Made by a program: the position numbers and the translations under genes. The notes under the pieces are model-generated. The model ran no database searches and was not told where the DNA came from. It worked only from the letters and a program-made list of their open reading frames with translations. This document shows positions 17,363-28,715 of a stretch of DNA of 51,653 bases, in pieces. Position 1 is the stretch's first letter. Every line of letters begins with the position of its first letter. Source of the stretch: Candidatus Aminicenantota bacterium (GTDB lineage: Bacteria > Acidobacteriota > Aminicenantia > S016-38); the NCBI GenBank assembly GCA_027068075.1, contig JAMOUJ010000006.1:410706-462358 (forward strand), given 5' to 3'.

Positions 17363-20154
<2,792 letters not shown>

Positions 20155-20155
<1 letters not shown>

Positions 20156-20226
20156 GCGGGCGACGGGACTCGAACCCGCAACCACGAGCTTGGGAAGCTC
20201 GCACTCTACCATTGAGTTACGCCCGC
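20155..20226 (-). tRNA. tRNA-Gly (anticodon CCC)
   Basis: The reverse strand folds as a 72-base cloverleaf. The acceptor is GCGGGCG/CGCCCGC, the D stem ACTC/GAGT, and the anticodon stem CGAGC/GCTCG with loop TTCCCAA. The T arm is GCGGG-TTCGAGT-CCCGT, with discriminator T. The anticodon CCC is the complement of 20192-20194. CCA is not encoded. The 3' end overlaps the last base of the symporter stop codon on the opposite strand. Confidence 0.95.
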
Positions 20227-20237
20227 TTTTCAGTAAA

Positions 20238-20265
20238 ATTTTAGCAAAAATTTTACCGGCGTCAA
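20238..20265 (-). promoter_or_regulatory. Promoter for tRNA-Gly
   Basis: On the minus strand TTGACG (complement of 20260-20265) and TAAAAT (complement of 20238-20243) are 16 bases apart and stand about 12 bases before the tRNA 5' end. Confidence 0.6.
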
Positions 20266-20273
20266 CCTGAGCA

Positions 20274-21860
20274 TCAGGAAAATTTTAAACGGAATTTGCC
20301 CGGGGTTTTCAACCGGAGATTGAATCTCGGAAAGATTTTTCCCTCCCCGTCGGAGATGAAGTCCACCTCCATGCGAAGGCCGGAGGGTATTTCCATTTTC
20401 AAAACGGTTTCCTCCCTCTTTAACTCCACCACATCGTCAAATATGGATATGTGAGTTCCCGGCCACAGGACGGTGTTCCACAGGGCCTGCCGAGGGGATT
20501 TGAGTTCAACTTCCAGAAGAAACCCGTCCTTTTCCTTATTAACCCTGAGGCTGGAGGGTTCTTCCTGGATAACTTCCGCCTCCAGGCCGTCCTTCGTGCA
20601 GGAAAGAAACCTCAACTCCGCCTCGGCCCCGGGGAAAAAGAGGCCTGAGGAGGAAAGAGACCTCCCTCCGCCGGAAAGGTAGACCAGGGGCCGATTGGCT
20701 CTGGAGATAACCGCAGAAAAGGCCTGCTCCCGGTGGGATTTCATCCTGCTTATCACCAGGGAAATGTCCCCCTGATGAAGGGCGGAGAGGTGGCTTTCCG
20801 TAGAGCAGAATCCCGTGGGTATGTATTTCCCGGCCACGGGTTTGGTGAAGATCTCCACCCCCTCCACCGGTTCCACCCCTACCCGGGAACTTTTGTGGAA
20901 GGAAGAAAAGACCGACACGAGGAAGTCCGGGGTTCGGGAATAAAGGTGAAGAGGAAGCAGGTACAGTCCCTTTACACCCCCCAGGGGAGGAATCCCCTCT
21001 TCGTTTCTCACTTCCATGAGTATGCGGGCTGCCATCTCCAGCCTGTCCCAGGCCTCGCCTATCAAGTATTTATTCTTGGCCAGCAGGAGGGTGGCGTATA
21101 GGGAAACTTCAAAGAAGAAGAGGTGTTCCTCCAGGGATTCTCCCTTGAAAATCCCTTCCCTGTCCGTTTCCTTGTGCACGAAGGAGATGAATTCCTCCAG
21201 GAAGAGGTCAAAATCCGGGGCCGGCATGGAAAACTTCCTCAGGAAGAGCCCTGAGAAAAGAAGAGAGGGAGACTTCAGAATTTTTCTCCACCCTTCCGGT
21301 TGTATGTCCTCCCGGATGTAGAGGTAATGTTGATAAATGGAGGTGTAGAGTTTTTTAAGCAGTTTTTTCTCCTGGGAAATTCTTTCTTTCAGGGCGTCGT
21401 AGAGAATGGGAAAGACGATGGCCCTGGCCATGATTTCCTCTTCTCCGCTCCAGCCAATTCCCCGCAGGGGAGGGTTTTTCTCAAGCCACCCCAGGAGGAT
21501 TGAGGATATTTTGCGATATGTCCCTTCATCCCGGGTGTAAAGATAAGAAAGGGCCGGGGGGACCAGCCAGGAAAAGGAGGTCAACTTCCTGCTCTCCTTT
21601 ACGCAACCTCCCTTTTTCAGACAGGATTGGGTTGGGATGGAAATTTCCCCCAGGAAGGGGACGAGGACCTTTCCCCGGGAAAACTTTTCCCTAAGCCCTA
21701 CCAGAAAGGAAGGTTCCTTCCCCCGGGGTTCTTCCAGCAGAAATTTAAACTTGAAGGGGGTGATGGGGGCCAGGTTTTTTACCGCCGCCTTGAGCCATTT
21801 TTCCTTTTTGCTTGGGACCAGGTTTTTGAAGTCAATCATTGCCTTCTTATGATAAAACAA
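20274..21860 (-). CDS. Heparinase II/III-like protein, possibly inactive
   Basis: This 528-residue protein has the two-part layout of heparinase II/III-type polysaccharide lyases: an alpha-toroid (about 60-330) and a C-terminal beta-sandwich (about 360-528). Recognisable pieces are ENPPLRGIGWSGEEEIMARA and the histidine-containing EEHLFFFEVSLYATLLLA, which parallel the family's NPP..G..W...E..R and H(E)..Y..E..LY. The usual GHAHxD catalytic stretch of the beta-domain start is not visible (ESHLSALHQGDISLV stands there). No signal peptide is seen. The TTG at 21860 follows a GGTGAT; an ATG at 21839 is the alternative start. It is encoded 3 bases after an O-antigen-ligase-like gene, a pairing seen in exopolysaccharide loci. 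Confidence 0.6.
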   Translation of the reverse strand: MFYHKKAMIDFKNLVPSKKEKWLKAAVKNLAPITPFKFKFLLEEPRGKEPSFLVGLREKFSRGKVLVPFLGEISIPTQSCLKKGGCVKESRKLTSFSWLVPPALSYLYTRDEGTYRKISSILLGWLEKNPPLRGIGWSGEEEIMARAIVFPILYDALKERISQEKKLLKKLYTSIYQHYLYIREDIQPEGWRKILKSPSLLFSGLFLRKFSMPAPDFDLFLEEFISFVHKETDREGIFKGESLEEHLFFFEVSLYATLLLAKNKYLIGEAWDRLEMAARILMEVRNEEGIPPLGGVKGLYLLPLHLYSRTPDFLVSVFSSFHKSSRVGVEPVEGVEIFTKPVAGKYIPTGFCSTESHLSALHQGDISLVISRMKSHREQAFSAVISRANRPLVYLSGGGRSLSSSGLFFPGAEAELRFLSCTKDGLEAEVIQEEPSSLRVNKEKDGFLLEVELKSPRQALWNTVLWPGTHISIFDDVVELKREETVLKMEIPSGLRMEVDFISDGEGKIFPRFNLRLKTPGKFRLKFS

Positions 21861-21863
21861 AAA

Positions 21864-23588
21864 TCACCAGGTTCCAAGGATTTTCACACCCAGAACCCTT
21901 CGGTCGCCTTTTCTTTCAAACCGGGCCGGAACGAAGGTGGGTGAAATTCTGAATTCAAGAAATCCCCTTCCCCTAACTTCAAGTTCTGCCTTTCTTCGGG
22001 AAGGGGTGAAGGTTAAGGTTTTAAGCCTCTTTCCCCGCCAGAACACCCTTACCTTCTGAGCCTTCCTGCCCGTTTTCTCAAAGGGGAATCCGGATTCCAG
22101 AATCACGGGTTTCCTGAAAATAAAGTAAATCCCAGCCTTTTTCCGGGTCCATGAAAAGCCCTCCTCCCGGGGATATAACCCGTAGGAATAGATTTTGCCC
22201 TTTTCCACCGACCATGTGGCCGGGTGAAGTTTCTGGAAGGAGACAAGGCTTCCAAGGAGAAAGGAGGCCAGAAGCAAGAGCCGGGCTATCCTTTGCCATC
22301 TCATTTCCGGGGGTTTCATCTGGCCCAGAAGGAAAAAGAAAAGAAGGATTACCTCGGGGTTCCACAGGGCGCTGTGGACGAGGAGGGCGAAGAGGAAGAG
22401 GAGAAAAACCTTTTTTTCCGGACCGGGCCTTGCCAGGAGATATGGGAGAAGGAAAAGAAGGAAGCCTGCAAGACCTGCCATGCCCAGTTCCGCCGCCATC
22501 CCCAAGTAGACCGAGGGAACCACATCGTTGAGGCCCGGATTGTCGTATTCCGCCATGACGAAGAAAATGAAATTTCCGGGACCAACCCCGGAAAGGGGAG
22601 CGGTTTTCAAAGCCCTTAAAGCCCGGGAATAGAGGATGTTTCTGCCCTCGCTCACCACAGTCATGTCCGGATTTTCCTTCACATATTTTTTCATCCTCCT
22701 GTGAAGGTGAGGAAGGGAGACTAACAGGCCCAGGAGGAAAATGGGCACGAATATGGCCTTGAATTTCGTGGAGAGGGCTTTGTCAAACACGAAGAAAACC
22801 ATGGCCAGAAAGACTATAATCAGCCCTGTTCTTGAGGAAGAGAGAAAAACCATGCCCAGGGGAGGAAGAGACCATAGGGCTTCCTTCAGGGACTTTGACC
22901 TCAGGAGGAGCCAGGAGAATAGAGCAGCGGAGAAGATCCCCGCAGCGTTGGGGTCGGAGAAGGTTCCGTTGTACCTGAAAACCCAGCGCCAGGGACCCGG
23001 AGGAAGCAGAACGAACCTCCCGGAACTCTGGATGAGGGCCACCCCCAGGGAAATGAGGGTGGAGAGGGACATCGTTCTCAGAGCCAGGTCAAGATTTATA
23101 TCCTTGAGGAGATGGTATCCCCGGGACCCGGCGGTGTAAAGAAAAAGGGTAAAGGCCAGAAGTAAAATGCCGAAGGAAAGCCTGGGACCTCCCGGGGCCA
23201 CGGGGGTGTTTTTCAAAAACGCCAGGGGGGATAGGGTTATGTTGGACCACCTGAGCAAAAGAAAAAAGGCTCCGGTCCACAGGAGGGGAAGGAAAAAGGA
23301 ATAATAGGGGGTGGATTTTTCCCCTTCTTTCTTGAACAACACATATCCCACCACCGGATATAGGGAAAGGGCGGGGTAATTGAAGGGGAGTTCTACCGGG
23401 AGAAACCAGACCAGGGAGTTTACCAGGGGCAGGAGGAACAATACGAAGTATATTCCCCTTTTTCCCGCCAGGGCTGCGGCCATTCCCGCCAGAAGGAGGC
23501 CCAGCATGAAGGGAAGGGCTCCCAGTCTGGAAAAGGCCCATAGGTGAAGGGAAAGGGCCAGAAGCAATGCAGTTCTTTCAATTTTCAA
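21864..23588 (-). CDS. O-antigen ligase / polymerase-like membrane protein (Wzy_C type)
   Basis: This 574-residue protein has 10-12 hydrophobic segments and a C-terminal soluble domain of about 110 residues. The Wzy_C hallmark is present: FSDPNAAGIFSAAL, then the large-loop pattern RALKTAPLSGVGPGNFIFF, and VYLGMAAELGMAGLAGFLL. Such proteins join or polymerise lipid-linked glycans on the periplasmic side. The conserved loop His is not obvious. I start at TTG 23588, which has GGAGGAAA 6 bases upstream; the longer frame to 23639 lacks an SD. The heparinase-like gene follows within 3 bases. Confidence 0.75.
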   Translation of the reverse strand: MKIERTALLLALSLHLWAFSRLGALPFMLGLLLAGMAAALAGKRGIYFVLFLLPLVNSLVWFLPVELPFNYPALSLYPVVGYVLFKKEGEKSTPYYSFFLPLLWTGAFFLLLRWSNITLSPLAFLKNTPVAPGGPRLSFGILLLAFTLFLYTAGSRGYHLLKDINLDLALRTMSLSTLISLGVALIQSSGRFVLLPPGPWRWVFRYNGTFSDPNAAGIFSAALFSWLLLRSKSLKEALWSLPPLGMVFLSSSRTGLIIVFLAMVFFVFDKALSTKFKAIFVPIFLLGLLVSLPHLHRRMKKYVKENPDMTVVSEGRNILYSRALRALKTAPLSGVGPGNFIFFVMAEYDNPGLNDVVPSVYLGMAAELGMAGLAGFLLFLLPYLLARPGPEKKVFLLFLFALLVHSALWNPEVILLFFFLLGQMKPPEMRWQRIARLLLLASFLLGSLVSFQKLHPATWSVEKGKIYSYGLYPREEGFSWTRKKAGIYFIFRKPVILESGFPFEKTGRKAQKVRVFWRGKRLKTLTFTPSRRKAELEVRGRGFLEFRISPTFVPARFERKGDRRVLGVKILGTW

Positions 23589-23712
23589 GGGCTTTCCTCC
23601 GCCGTTAGAATGATAAGATAAGGGGGAAGAAAATATCAAGGAGGTTTTTGTGGAAACTTCCTCTTTTTTTCGTAAAAATAAATTGGGTGAAATTTATAAG
23701 GAGGTTGACCGT

Positions 23713-26700
23713 ATGAAAAAAATTTTATCCGTTTTCATCTTGCCTTTGGTTCTAATGGCGGGAACGAAACTTCTGAGAATGCCCCACATCAGCGGCGACA
23801 GGATAATCTTCTCCTATCAGGGAGACATCTGGATGGCCCCCGCCACAGGGGGAAGGGCCTGTAGGGTGACCTCTTCCCCGGGGTTTGAGTCCTATCCCAG
23901 GTTTTCCCCCGACGGCAAATTCGTGGCCTTTACCGGTCAATATCACGGAGGAATGGATGTTTATGTGGTCCCCGTGGGAGGTGGCGATCCCGTGAAACTC
24001 ACCTACCACTCCGGAAGGGAGATGGTGGTGGGCTGGACCCCCGGAGGTAAGGTGGTCTTCATCTCCGACAGAGAGGCTATTTTCCCCACGGCCACGGCCT
24101 TTTACATGGTGAGTCCCCGGGGCGGTTTTCCCGAAAAATTGCCCATTGATAAGGGAAGTTTCATTGATTTTTCCCCCGACGGAAGGTTCGCCGTCTTCAA
24201 CAGGAACAGCGGATACTTCTGGTGGTGGAAGAGGTATAAGGGCAGCGCCAACCTGGATGTGTGGTTGGTAGACCTCAAGACGAAAAAATTTCGCAAACTG
24301 ACCTCCTGGGAGGGAAACGATGCGTGGCCTATGTGGGGAGCAGACGGAAGGGTTTATTTCGTGTCGGAGAGGGACGGTATAGCCAACCTCTATTCCCTGG
24401 ATCCCGGGGCCAAGGATCCCTCCGCCACCTTAAAGAAACACACCCACTTTAAGGAAGACGGCATCCAGTGGCCTTCCATCTCCACCGAAAGGGATAGAAT
24501 AGCCTTTGAACAGGACGGGGAAGTTTTTGTTTATTACATAAAAACCGGAAAACTGGTTAAACTGGACATAGATGTCCAGGGAGACCTTCCCTTCCCCCTG
24601 AGGCAGGTTACCAATCCCAGGGATCTTCTGGGGAGTTTTTCCGTTTCCCCCGGAGGAAAGAGGCTGGCGGTGGAGGCCCGGGGAGAGATTTTCTCCGTGC
24701 CTAAAAAACACGGTCCCACCAGGAACCTTTCCCATAGCCCCCGGCGGGAGAAGTCCCCGGCCTGGTCCCCCGACGGCAAGTATGTGGCCTTCGTATCCGA
24801 TAGGGACGGGGAAGACCAGATTTACCTGGTGGAGGAAAAGAGCGGAAAAACCGAAAAAATCACCGGTATGCCCCTCTTCAAAAAACATCTGGTCTGGTCT
24901 CCCGATGGGAAGAAAATAGCCTTTTCCACCAACGACGGGGGGATACACATCGTGTTCGTTAAGGATAAAAAAACAGTTCTGGTGGACAAAAACCCCACGG
25001 GGGAGACCCTGGACTACAGTTGGTCCCCTGACAGCAATTACCTGGCTTACACCAAGCGGGAAAGGAACCAGTTGGGGGACATATTCGTTTACAGTTTGAA
25101 GGAGAAGAAAGCCTACAGACTCGTTTCCTCTTCCTTTGACGATTTCAGCCCCGCCTTCACCCCCGACGGGAAACGCCTCATCTATCTCTCCGTGGATGTA
25201 ATTCGGCCGGCCTTTGACTTCTTCTCCGAAATGATAACCGTGAAGGGTGGAACGAAGGTAATGAGCGTGGACCTGGTGCCGGGTCTTCCCAATATTTACG
25301 AGCCCCCTTCCGACGAAGTGGAAGTAAAGGAAGAAAAGGGGAAGGCCCAGGACTCCGGCCAGAAAAAGAAGGACGAGGGCCTTCTGGTTAAAATAGATTT
25401 CAAGGGGATAGAGAGAAGGATAAGACCGGTTCCAGTTTCCCCTGGCCATTATTACACCCTGGAGGCCGTGGGAGATTATTATGTCTTCTGGGACTACAAG
25501 GGAAGGGTTCTGAAGGGATACAACACGAAGTCCAGGAAAACCGAAACCCTGATTAAGGGGGTGGAGGGCTACGACATTTCTCCCGACGGTAAATTCGTGG
25601 CCTACAGAAAGGGAAAGAAGGTGGCCATAGCCAGGCTGGGGAAGGTCTCCAAGGACGAATTCGTTTCCTTCAGGGACCTTAGAATGGAACTGGACAGGCT
25701 GGCGGAGTGGCAGCAGATTTTTGACGAAGCCTGGAGGATGGTCAAGGATTATTTCTACGACAAAAACCTCCACGGGGTGGATTGGGTGAAGATCCGGAAA
25801 CATTACGAAGCCCTTCTTCCCTATGTGAGAACTCGCCAGGAACTCAACCTGCTTCTGGAGGAGATGGTAGGCGAACTGAACGCTTCCCACCAGGGAGCCC
25901 GGGGCGGGGACTACGGGGTGAAACTTCCAAGGTACAGCGTGGGTTACCTGGGGGTTAAATTCACACCGGACAGATCCCGGGGCCTTTACAGGATCTCCCA
26001 CATATACGCCCACGACCCTGATGTGGAGGTTTTCCACAATCCGGCCTTCGGACGGCTGAAGGAGGGGGAATACATCCTGAAGATCGGGGACCAGGTGGTT
26101 TCCACCTCCAGAAACATTTACTCCTATCTGGTGGGGTATGCGGGAAAGCAGGTGGAACTTCTGGTTTCCCCCGACGGAAGCGAAGCCCGGGCCAGGAAGG
26201 TTACCATCAAGGCCATCCCCTCCGAAACCATGCTTATCTACCACGACTGGGTGGAGAAAAACCGCCGGTATGTGGAGGAGAAGAGCGGTGGAAAGATCGG
26301 ATACATTCACCTCCACGACATGGTGGGTTTCGGCATGAGCCAGTTTTTGAGGTGGATAAACGCTTACCGCTACAAGGACGCCGTTATCATAGATGTGAGG
26401 TTCAACGGGGGAGGTGGAATAGACCCCTACCTCATAGACATCCTTGAAAGGAGGCCCTACCAGACGGTCAAGGGAAGAAACGAAATAGCGGTGGAAAGGC
26501 CCATGGGCGGGTTCTACGGTCATGTGGCGGTCCTGATCAACCAGTTTTCGTACTCCGACGCCGAGGTTTTCCCCGCCGCGGTCAAGGCCAGAAAACTGGG
26601 CACCCTCATCGGCGTCCCCACCCTGGGCTTCGTTATAGCCGTCACCGCCTATCCCATGATAGATGGAGGCTATGTTAGAAGGACCAGTTGGGGTCTATGG

Positions 26701-26883
26701 GAACTCAGCGGCGAAATGCTGGAGGGAAGGGGGGCCATCCCGGATATTTATGTGGAAAATCCCCCGGAGGCGGTCCTCGCCGGAAAGGATCCCCAACTGG
26801 ACAAAGCCATAGAATACCTGCTGGAACAGATAAAAAAGAACCCCAGAAAGAAATATCCCAGGGATTTCTTTAAAAAGCACTAA
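23713..26883 (+). CDS. Exported Tricorn-type protease (S41 family, beta-propeller and PDZ)
   Basis: This 1056-residue protein has a signal peptide (LSVFILPLVLMAG), two stretches of WD40/PD40-like propeller repeats with the SPDGKxxAF signature (about 25-690), a helical bundle, a PDZ domain (about 760-840) and an S41-type catalytic core. The likely active site is Ser725-His726 (LNASHQGA), Ser948 in FSYSDAEVFP and Glu1004 near GRGAIPD, matching the Ser-His/Ser/Glu arrangement of Tricorn. Tricorn of Thermoplasma trims peptides from the proteasome in the cytosol; bacterial members with signal peptides act outside. The ATG at 23713 has AAGGAGG upstream. Divergent from the ligase gene. Confidence 0.92.
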   Translation: MKKILSVFILPLVLMAGTKLLRMPHISGDRIIFSYQGDIWMAPATGGRACRVTSSPGFESYPRFSPDGKFVAFTGQYHGGMDVYVVPVGGGDPVKLTYHSGREMVVGWTPGGKVVFISDREAIFPTATAFYMVSPRGGFPEKLPIDKGSFIDFSPDGRFAVFNRNSGYFWWWKRYKGSANLDVWLVDLKTKKFRKLTSWEGNDAWPMWGADGRVYFVSERDGIANLYSLDPGAKDPSATLKKHTHFKEDGIQWPSISTERDRIAFEQDGEVFVYYIKTGKLVKLDIDVQGDLPFPLRQVTNPRDLLGSFSVSPGGKRLAVEARGEIFSVPKKHGPTRNLSHSPRREKSPAWSPDGKYVAFVSDRDGEDQIYLVEEKSGKTEKITGMPLFKKHLVWSPDGKKIAFSTNDGGIHIVFVKDKKTVLVDKNPTGETLDYSWSPDSNYLAYTKRERNQLGDIFVYSLKEKKAYRLVSSSFDDFSPAFTPDGKRLIYLSVDVIRPAFDFFSEMITVKGGTKVMSVDLVPGLPNIYEPPSDEVEVKEEKGKAQDSGQKKKDEGLLVKIDFKGIERRIRPVPVSPGHYYTLEAVGDYYVFWDYKGRVLKGYNTKSRKTETLIKGVEGYDISPDGKFVAYRKGKKVAIARLGKVSKDEFVSFRDLRMELDRLAEWQQIFDEAWRMVKDYFYDKNLHGVDWVKIRKHYEALLPYVRTRQELNLLLEEMVGELNASHQGARGGDYGVKLPRYSVGYLGVKFTPDRSRGLYRISHIYAHDPDVEVFHNPAFGRLKEGEYILKIGDQVVSTSRNIYSYLVGYAGKQVELLVSPDGSEARARKVTIKAIPSETMLIYHDWVEKNRRYVEEKSGGKIGYIHLHDMVGFGMSQFLRWINAYRYKDAVIIDVRFNGGGGIDPYLIDILERRPYQTVKGRNEIAVERPMGGFYGHVAVLINQFSYSDAEVFPAAVKARKLGTLIGVPTLGFVIAVTAYPMIDGGYVRRTSWGLWELSGEMLEGRGAIPDIYVENPPEAVLAGKDPQLDKAIEYLLEQIKKNPRKKYPRDFFKKH

Positions 26884-26886
26884 GGG

Positions 26887-26913
26887 TCAGGGAGGGGAAT
26901 TTCCCCTCCCTGA
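26887..26913 (+). terminator. Inverted repeat after the protease gene
   Basis: A 12-base perfect stem (TCAGGGAGGGGA / TCCCCTCCCTGA) with a 3-base loop follows the stop by 3 bases. There is no T-run, so it may stabilise the mRNA end rather than act as an intrinsic terminator. Confidence 0.5.
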
Positions 26914-26921
26914 ACTTCCTG

Positions 26922-26951
26922 TTGACTGAGGAAGGGAAACTTATTTAAACT
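26922..26951 (+). promoter_or_regulatory. Promoter for the GT2 gene, probably giving leaderless mRNA
   Basis: TTGACT (26922-26927) and TAAACT (26946-26951) are 18 bases apart. The GTG start comes 7 bases after the -10 and has no SD. Confidence 0.45.
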
Positions 26952-26958
26952 TTTAACC

Positions 26959-27900
26959 GTGAAGAAACTTTCCGTGGTAATACCGGTTTACAACGAGGAG
27001 GAGAATCTCCTGCCCCTTTACGAAGAATTAAAGGAGGTTTTGAAAAACCTCCCCATGGAGCACGAAATAATCCTGGTGGACGACGGGAGCGGGGACCGTT
27101 CCTGGGAGATAATCAAGGACCTGGCCGGAAGGGATCCAGCGGTAAAAGGTATAAGGTTCCGGAGAAACTTCGGGCAGACCCCGGCCATGGTGGCTGGATT
27201 TGACGAGGCCACCGGGGATGTGGTGGTTACCATGGACGCCGACAGGCAGAACGACCCCAGGGACATTCCAAAACTACTGAAGAAGATGGAAGAGGGCTAC
27301 GACATAGTCAGCGGATGGAGAAAGGACAGAAAGGATCCCTTTCTCACCAGAAAACTCCCGTCCATGATAGCCAACAAACTTATTTCCTGGGTGACGGGGC
27401 TTCACCTTCACGATTACGGTTGCACCCTCAAGGCTTATAAAACGGAAGTGGTCAAAAACATTGACCTTTACGGTCAGATGCACAGATTCATCCCCGCGGT
27501 GGCCTCCATGTACGGGGTGGATGTGGCGGAGATCGTGGTTAACCACAGGCCCAGGGTGGCGGGTAAGTCCAAATACGGTCTTTCCAGGACCTTCAAGGTG
27601 ATCCTGGATCTCATCTCCCTTAAATTCCTCATGAGTTATTCCACCAGACCCCTTCACATCTTCGGGGGATTGGGCCTGCTTTCCTTTTCCCTGGGAATGC
27701 TCTCCGGGCTTTACCTCACCTACATAAAGTATGTTCACAAAAAGCCCATAGGAAACCGTCCTCTTCTCTCCCTTACCGTTCTCCTCATCCTGGCCGGCGT
27801 GCAACTCATAGTGCTGGGTTTGCTGGGGGAACTCCTCACCAGGACCTATTACGAAAGTTCACGAAAAAAAATATACTCCGTTAAGGAGAAGATTCCATGA
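26959..27900 (+). CDS. GT2-family glycosyltransferase (polyprenyl-phosphate sugar transferase type)
   Basis: This 313-residue protein has the GT-A fold start (LSVVIPVYNEEENL), the nucleotide-binding LVDDGSGD and the metal-binding VTMDADRQNDP. A basic KSKYGLSRT stretch and two C-terminal membrane helices (about 235-260 and 270-295) follow. This matches the dolichyl/undecaprenyl-phosphate sugar transferase subgroup (ArnC, GtrB, DPM1), which puts one sugar on a polyprenyl phosphate. The donor is not readable. The start is GTG at 26959 with no SD. A small outer-membrane-like protein follows. It could feed the GT-C enzymes found elsewhere in the window, but that is inference. Confidence 0.85.
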   Translation: MKKLSVVIPVYNEEENLLPLYEELKEVLKNLPMEHEIILVDDGSGDRSWEIIKDLAGRDPAVKGIRFRRNFGQTPAMVAGFDEATGDVVVTMDADRQNDPRDIPKLLKKMEEGYDIVSGWRKDRKDPFLTRKLPSMIANKLISWVTGLHLHDYGCTLKAYKTEVVKNIDLYGQMHRFIPAVASMYGVDVAEIVVNHRPRVAGKSKYGLSRTFKVILDLISLKFLMSYSTRPLHIFGGLGLLSFSLGMLSGLYLTYIKYVHKKPIGNRPLLSLTVLLILAGVQLIVLGLLGELLTRTYYESSRKKIYSVKEKIP

Positions 27901-27919
27901 AAATTTTTCAGGAGGGGCT

Positions 27920-28453
27920 ATGAGAAAAACAATTCTTTTTCTGGCTTTGGGAGTCCTTCTTCTGGCAGGTACTGTGGACCTTTCCGTCCACGGAGCCTGG
28001 ATGGGCAAGGAGGACCAGGGCTTCAGGGATGTATACGGAAACGGAGCCTGGGCATATGGTATAAGGGGGGAAGTGAAAATTTTCGGCCCCTGGCATGTAT
28101 ACGGAGGATACGACTACCTCAGCAAAAAGGGAAAGACCGTCCTCATGGGGGAGGAAGCCTCCACCGTTCACAACTATTACTCGGTGGGGCTTGAATATGT
28201 CAAGGGATTTCCCCTGGTTTCCCTTCTGGCCAGGGCAGGGGTTTTGTTTGTGGATTACAGCGAAGAGGCCCTGGGCCAGAGCATCAGGGACAACTGCGTG
28301 GGGTTTGAAGCCATGGCCGGTCTGAGGCTTAAACTCAGGCCGTTTTTCATTGAAGGCGGTGCCGGCTACATGGCCGCCAGCGACCGAATCCTGGACAGCG
28401 ACATTAAGTTCAACGGAATTAAACTGGAAGTCGGGGTCGGGGTGGGGTTTTAG
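27920..28453 (+). CDS. Small outer-membrane beta-barrel-like protein
   Basis: This 177-residue protein has a signal peptide (TILFLALGVLLLAG). Glycine-rich, alternating strands follow (HVYGGYDYLSK, YYSVGLEYVKG, FEAMAGLRLKLRPFFIEGGAGYMA). The protein ends in VGVGF with a terminal Phe, as required by the outer-membrane insertion machinery. About eight strands can be counted, the size of an OmpA/OmpX-type barrel. The function is unknown. The SD CAGGAGG precedes the ATG, and the gene is 19 bases downstream of the GT2 gene. Confidence 0.7.
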   Translation: MRKTILFLALGVLLLAGTVDLSVHGAWMGKEDQGFRDVYGNGAWAYGIRGEVKIFGPWHVYGGYDYLSKKGKTVLMGEEASTVHNYYSVGLEYVKGFPLVSLLARAGVLFVDYSEEALGQSIRDNCVGFEAMAGLRLKLRPFFIEGGAGYMAASDRILDSDIKFNGIKLEVGVGVGF

Positions 28454-28471
28454 CCGCCTTAGTCAGGCAAA

Positions 28472-28530
28472 ATAAAAAAGGGGGGACACCCTGGTCCCCC
28501 CAAAGAGCATCTATTAAAAGAAGCCACCCC
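28472..28530 (-). ncRNA. Candidate small RNA with intrinsic terminator
   Basis: Read on the minus strand, TTGTTC (complement of 28559-28564) and TATAAA (complement of 28537-28542) are 16 bases apart. About 35 bases beyond the expected start at about 28530 lies an 8-base stem (GGGGGGAC / GTCCCCCC, 28480-28501) followed by TTTTTTATT. That is promoter plus terminator with about 60 bases between and no ORF. The hairpin has no T-run in the plus direction, so it does not serve the plus-strand barrel gene. The product would begin with a G-rich stretch. No known family is recognised. Confidence 0.35.
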
Positions 28531-28679
28531 CGCCCTTTTATATGCAAGAAGCGTGCCAGAACAACCCCGCTCCAGAAAAGGGCTTTCAGTTTTCAGGTGT
28601 AAAAAAACTTACTCCGTGGAGAAAAAACTTTACGGTGGGAGTGAAGGTGGAGAAGTTTTTAAAGGTGCTTCAAATGTTA

Positions 28680-28685
28680 TATAAT
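28680..28685 (+). promoter_or_regulatory. -10 box before the aldolase gene
   Basis: A perfect TATAAT stands 30 bases before the aldolase ATG, within TTATATAATAAA. No convincing -35 is visible at the usual distance. The SD AAAGGAGGG follows, so this unit has a short leader. Confidence 0.4.
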
Positions 28686-28715
28686 AAACCTGATATCAAC
28701 CAAAGGAGGGTGGAG

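Noticed and set aside
26887-26913. Site-specific recombination or phage attachment site in the perfect inverted repeat
   Set aside because: No second copy, integrase or mobile gene is seen; an mRNA-end hairpin explains it.
28542-28715. A longer aldolase N-terminus from 28542
   Set aside because: A perfect -10 box and AAAGGAGGG lie inside this stretch, directly before the ATG at 28716, and the added residues do not resemble the family.
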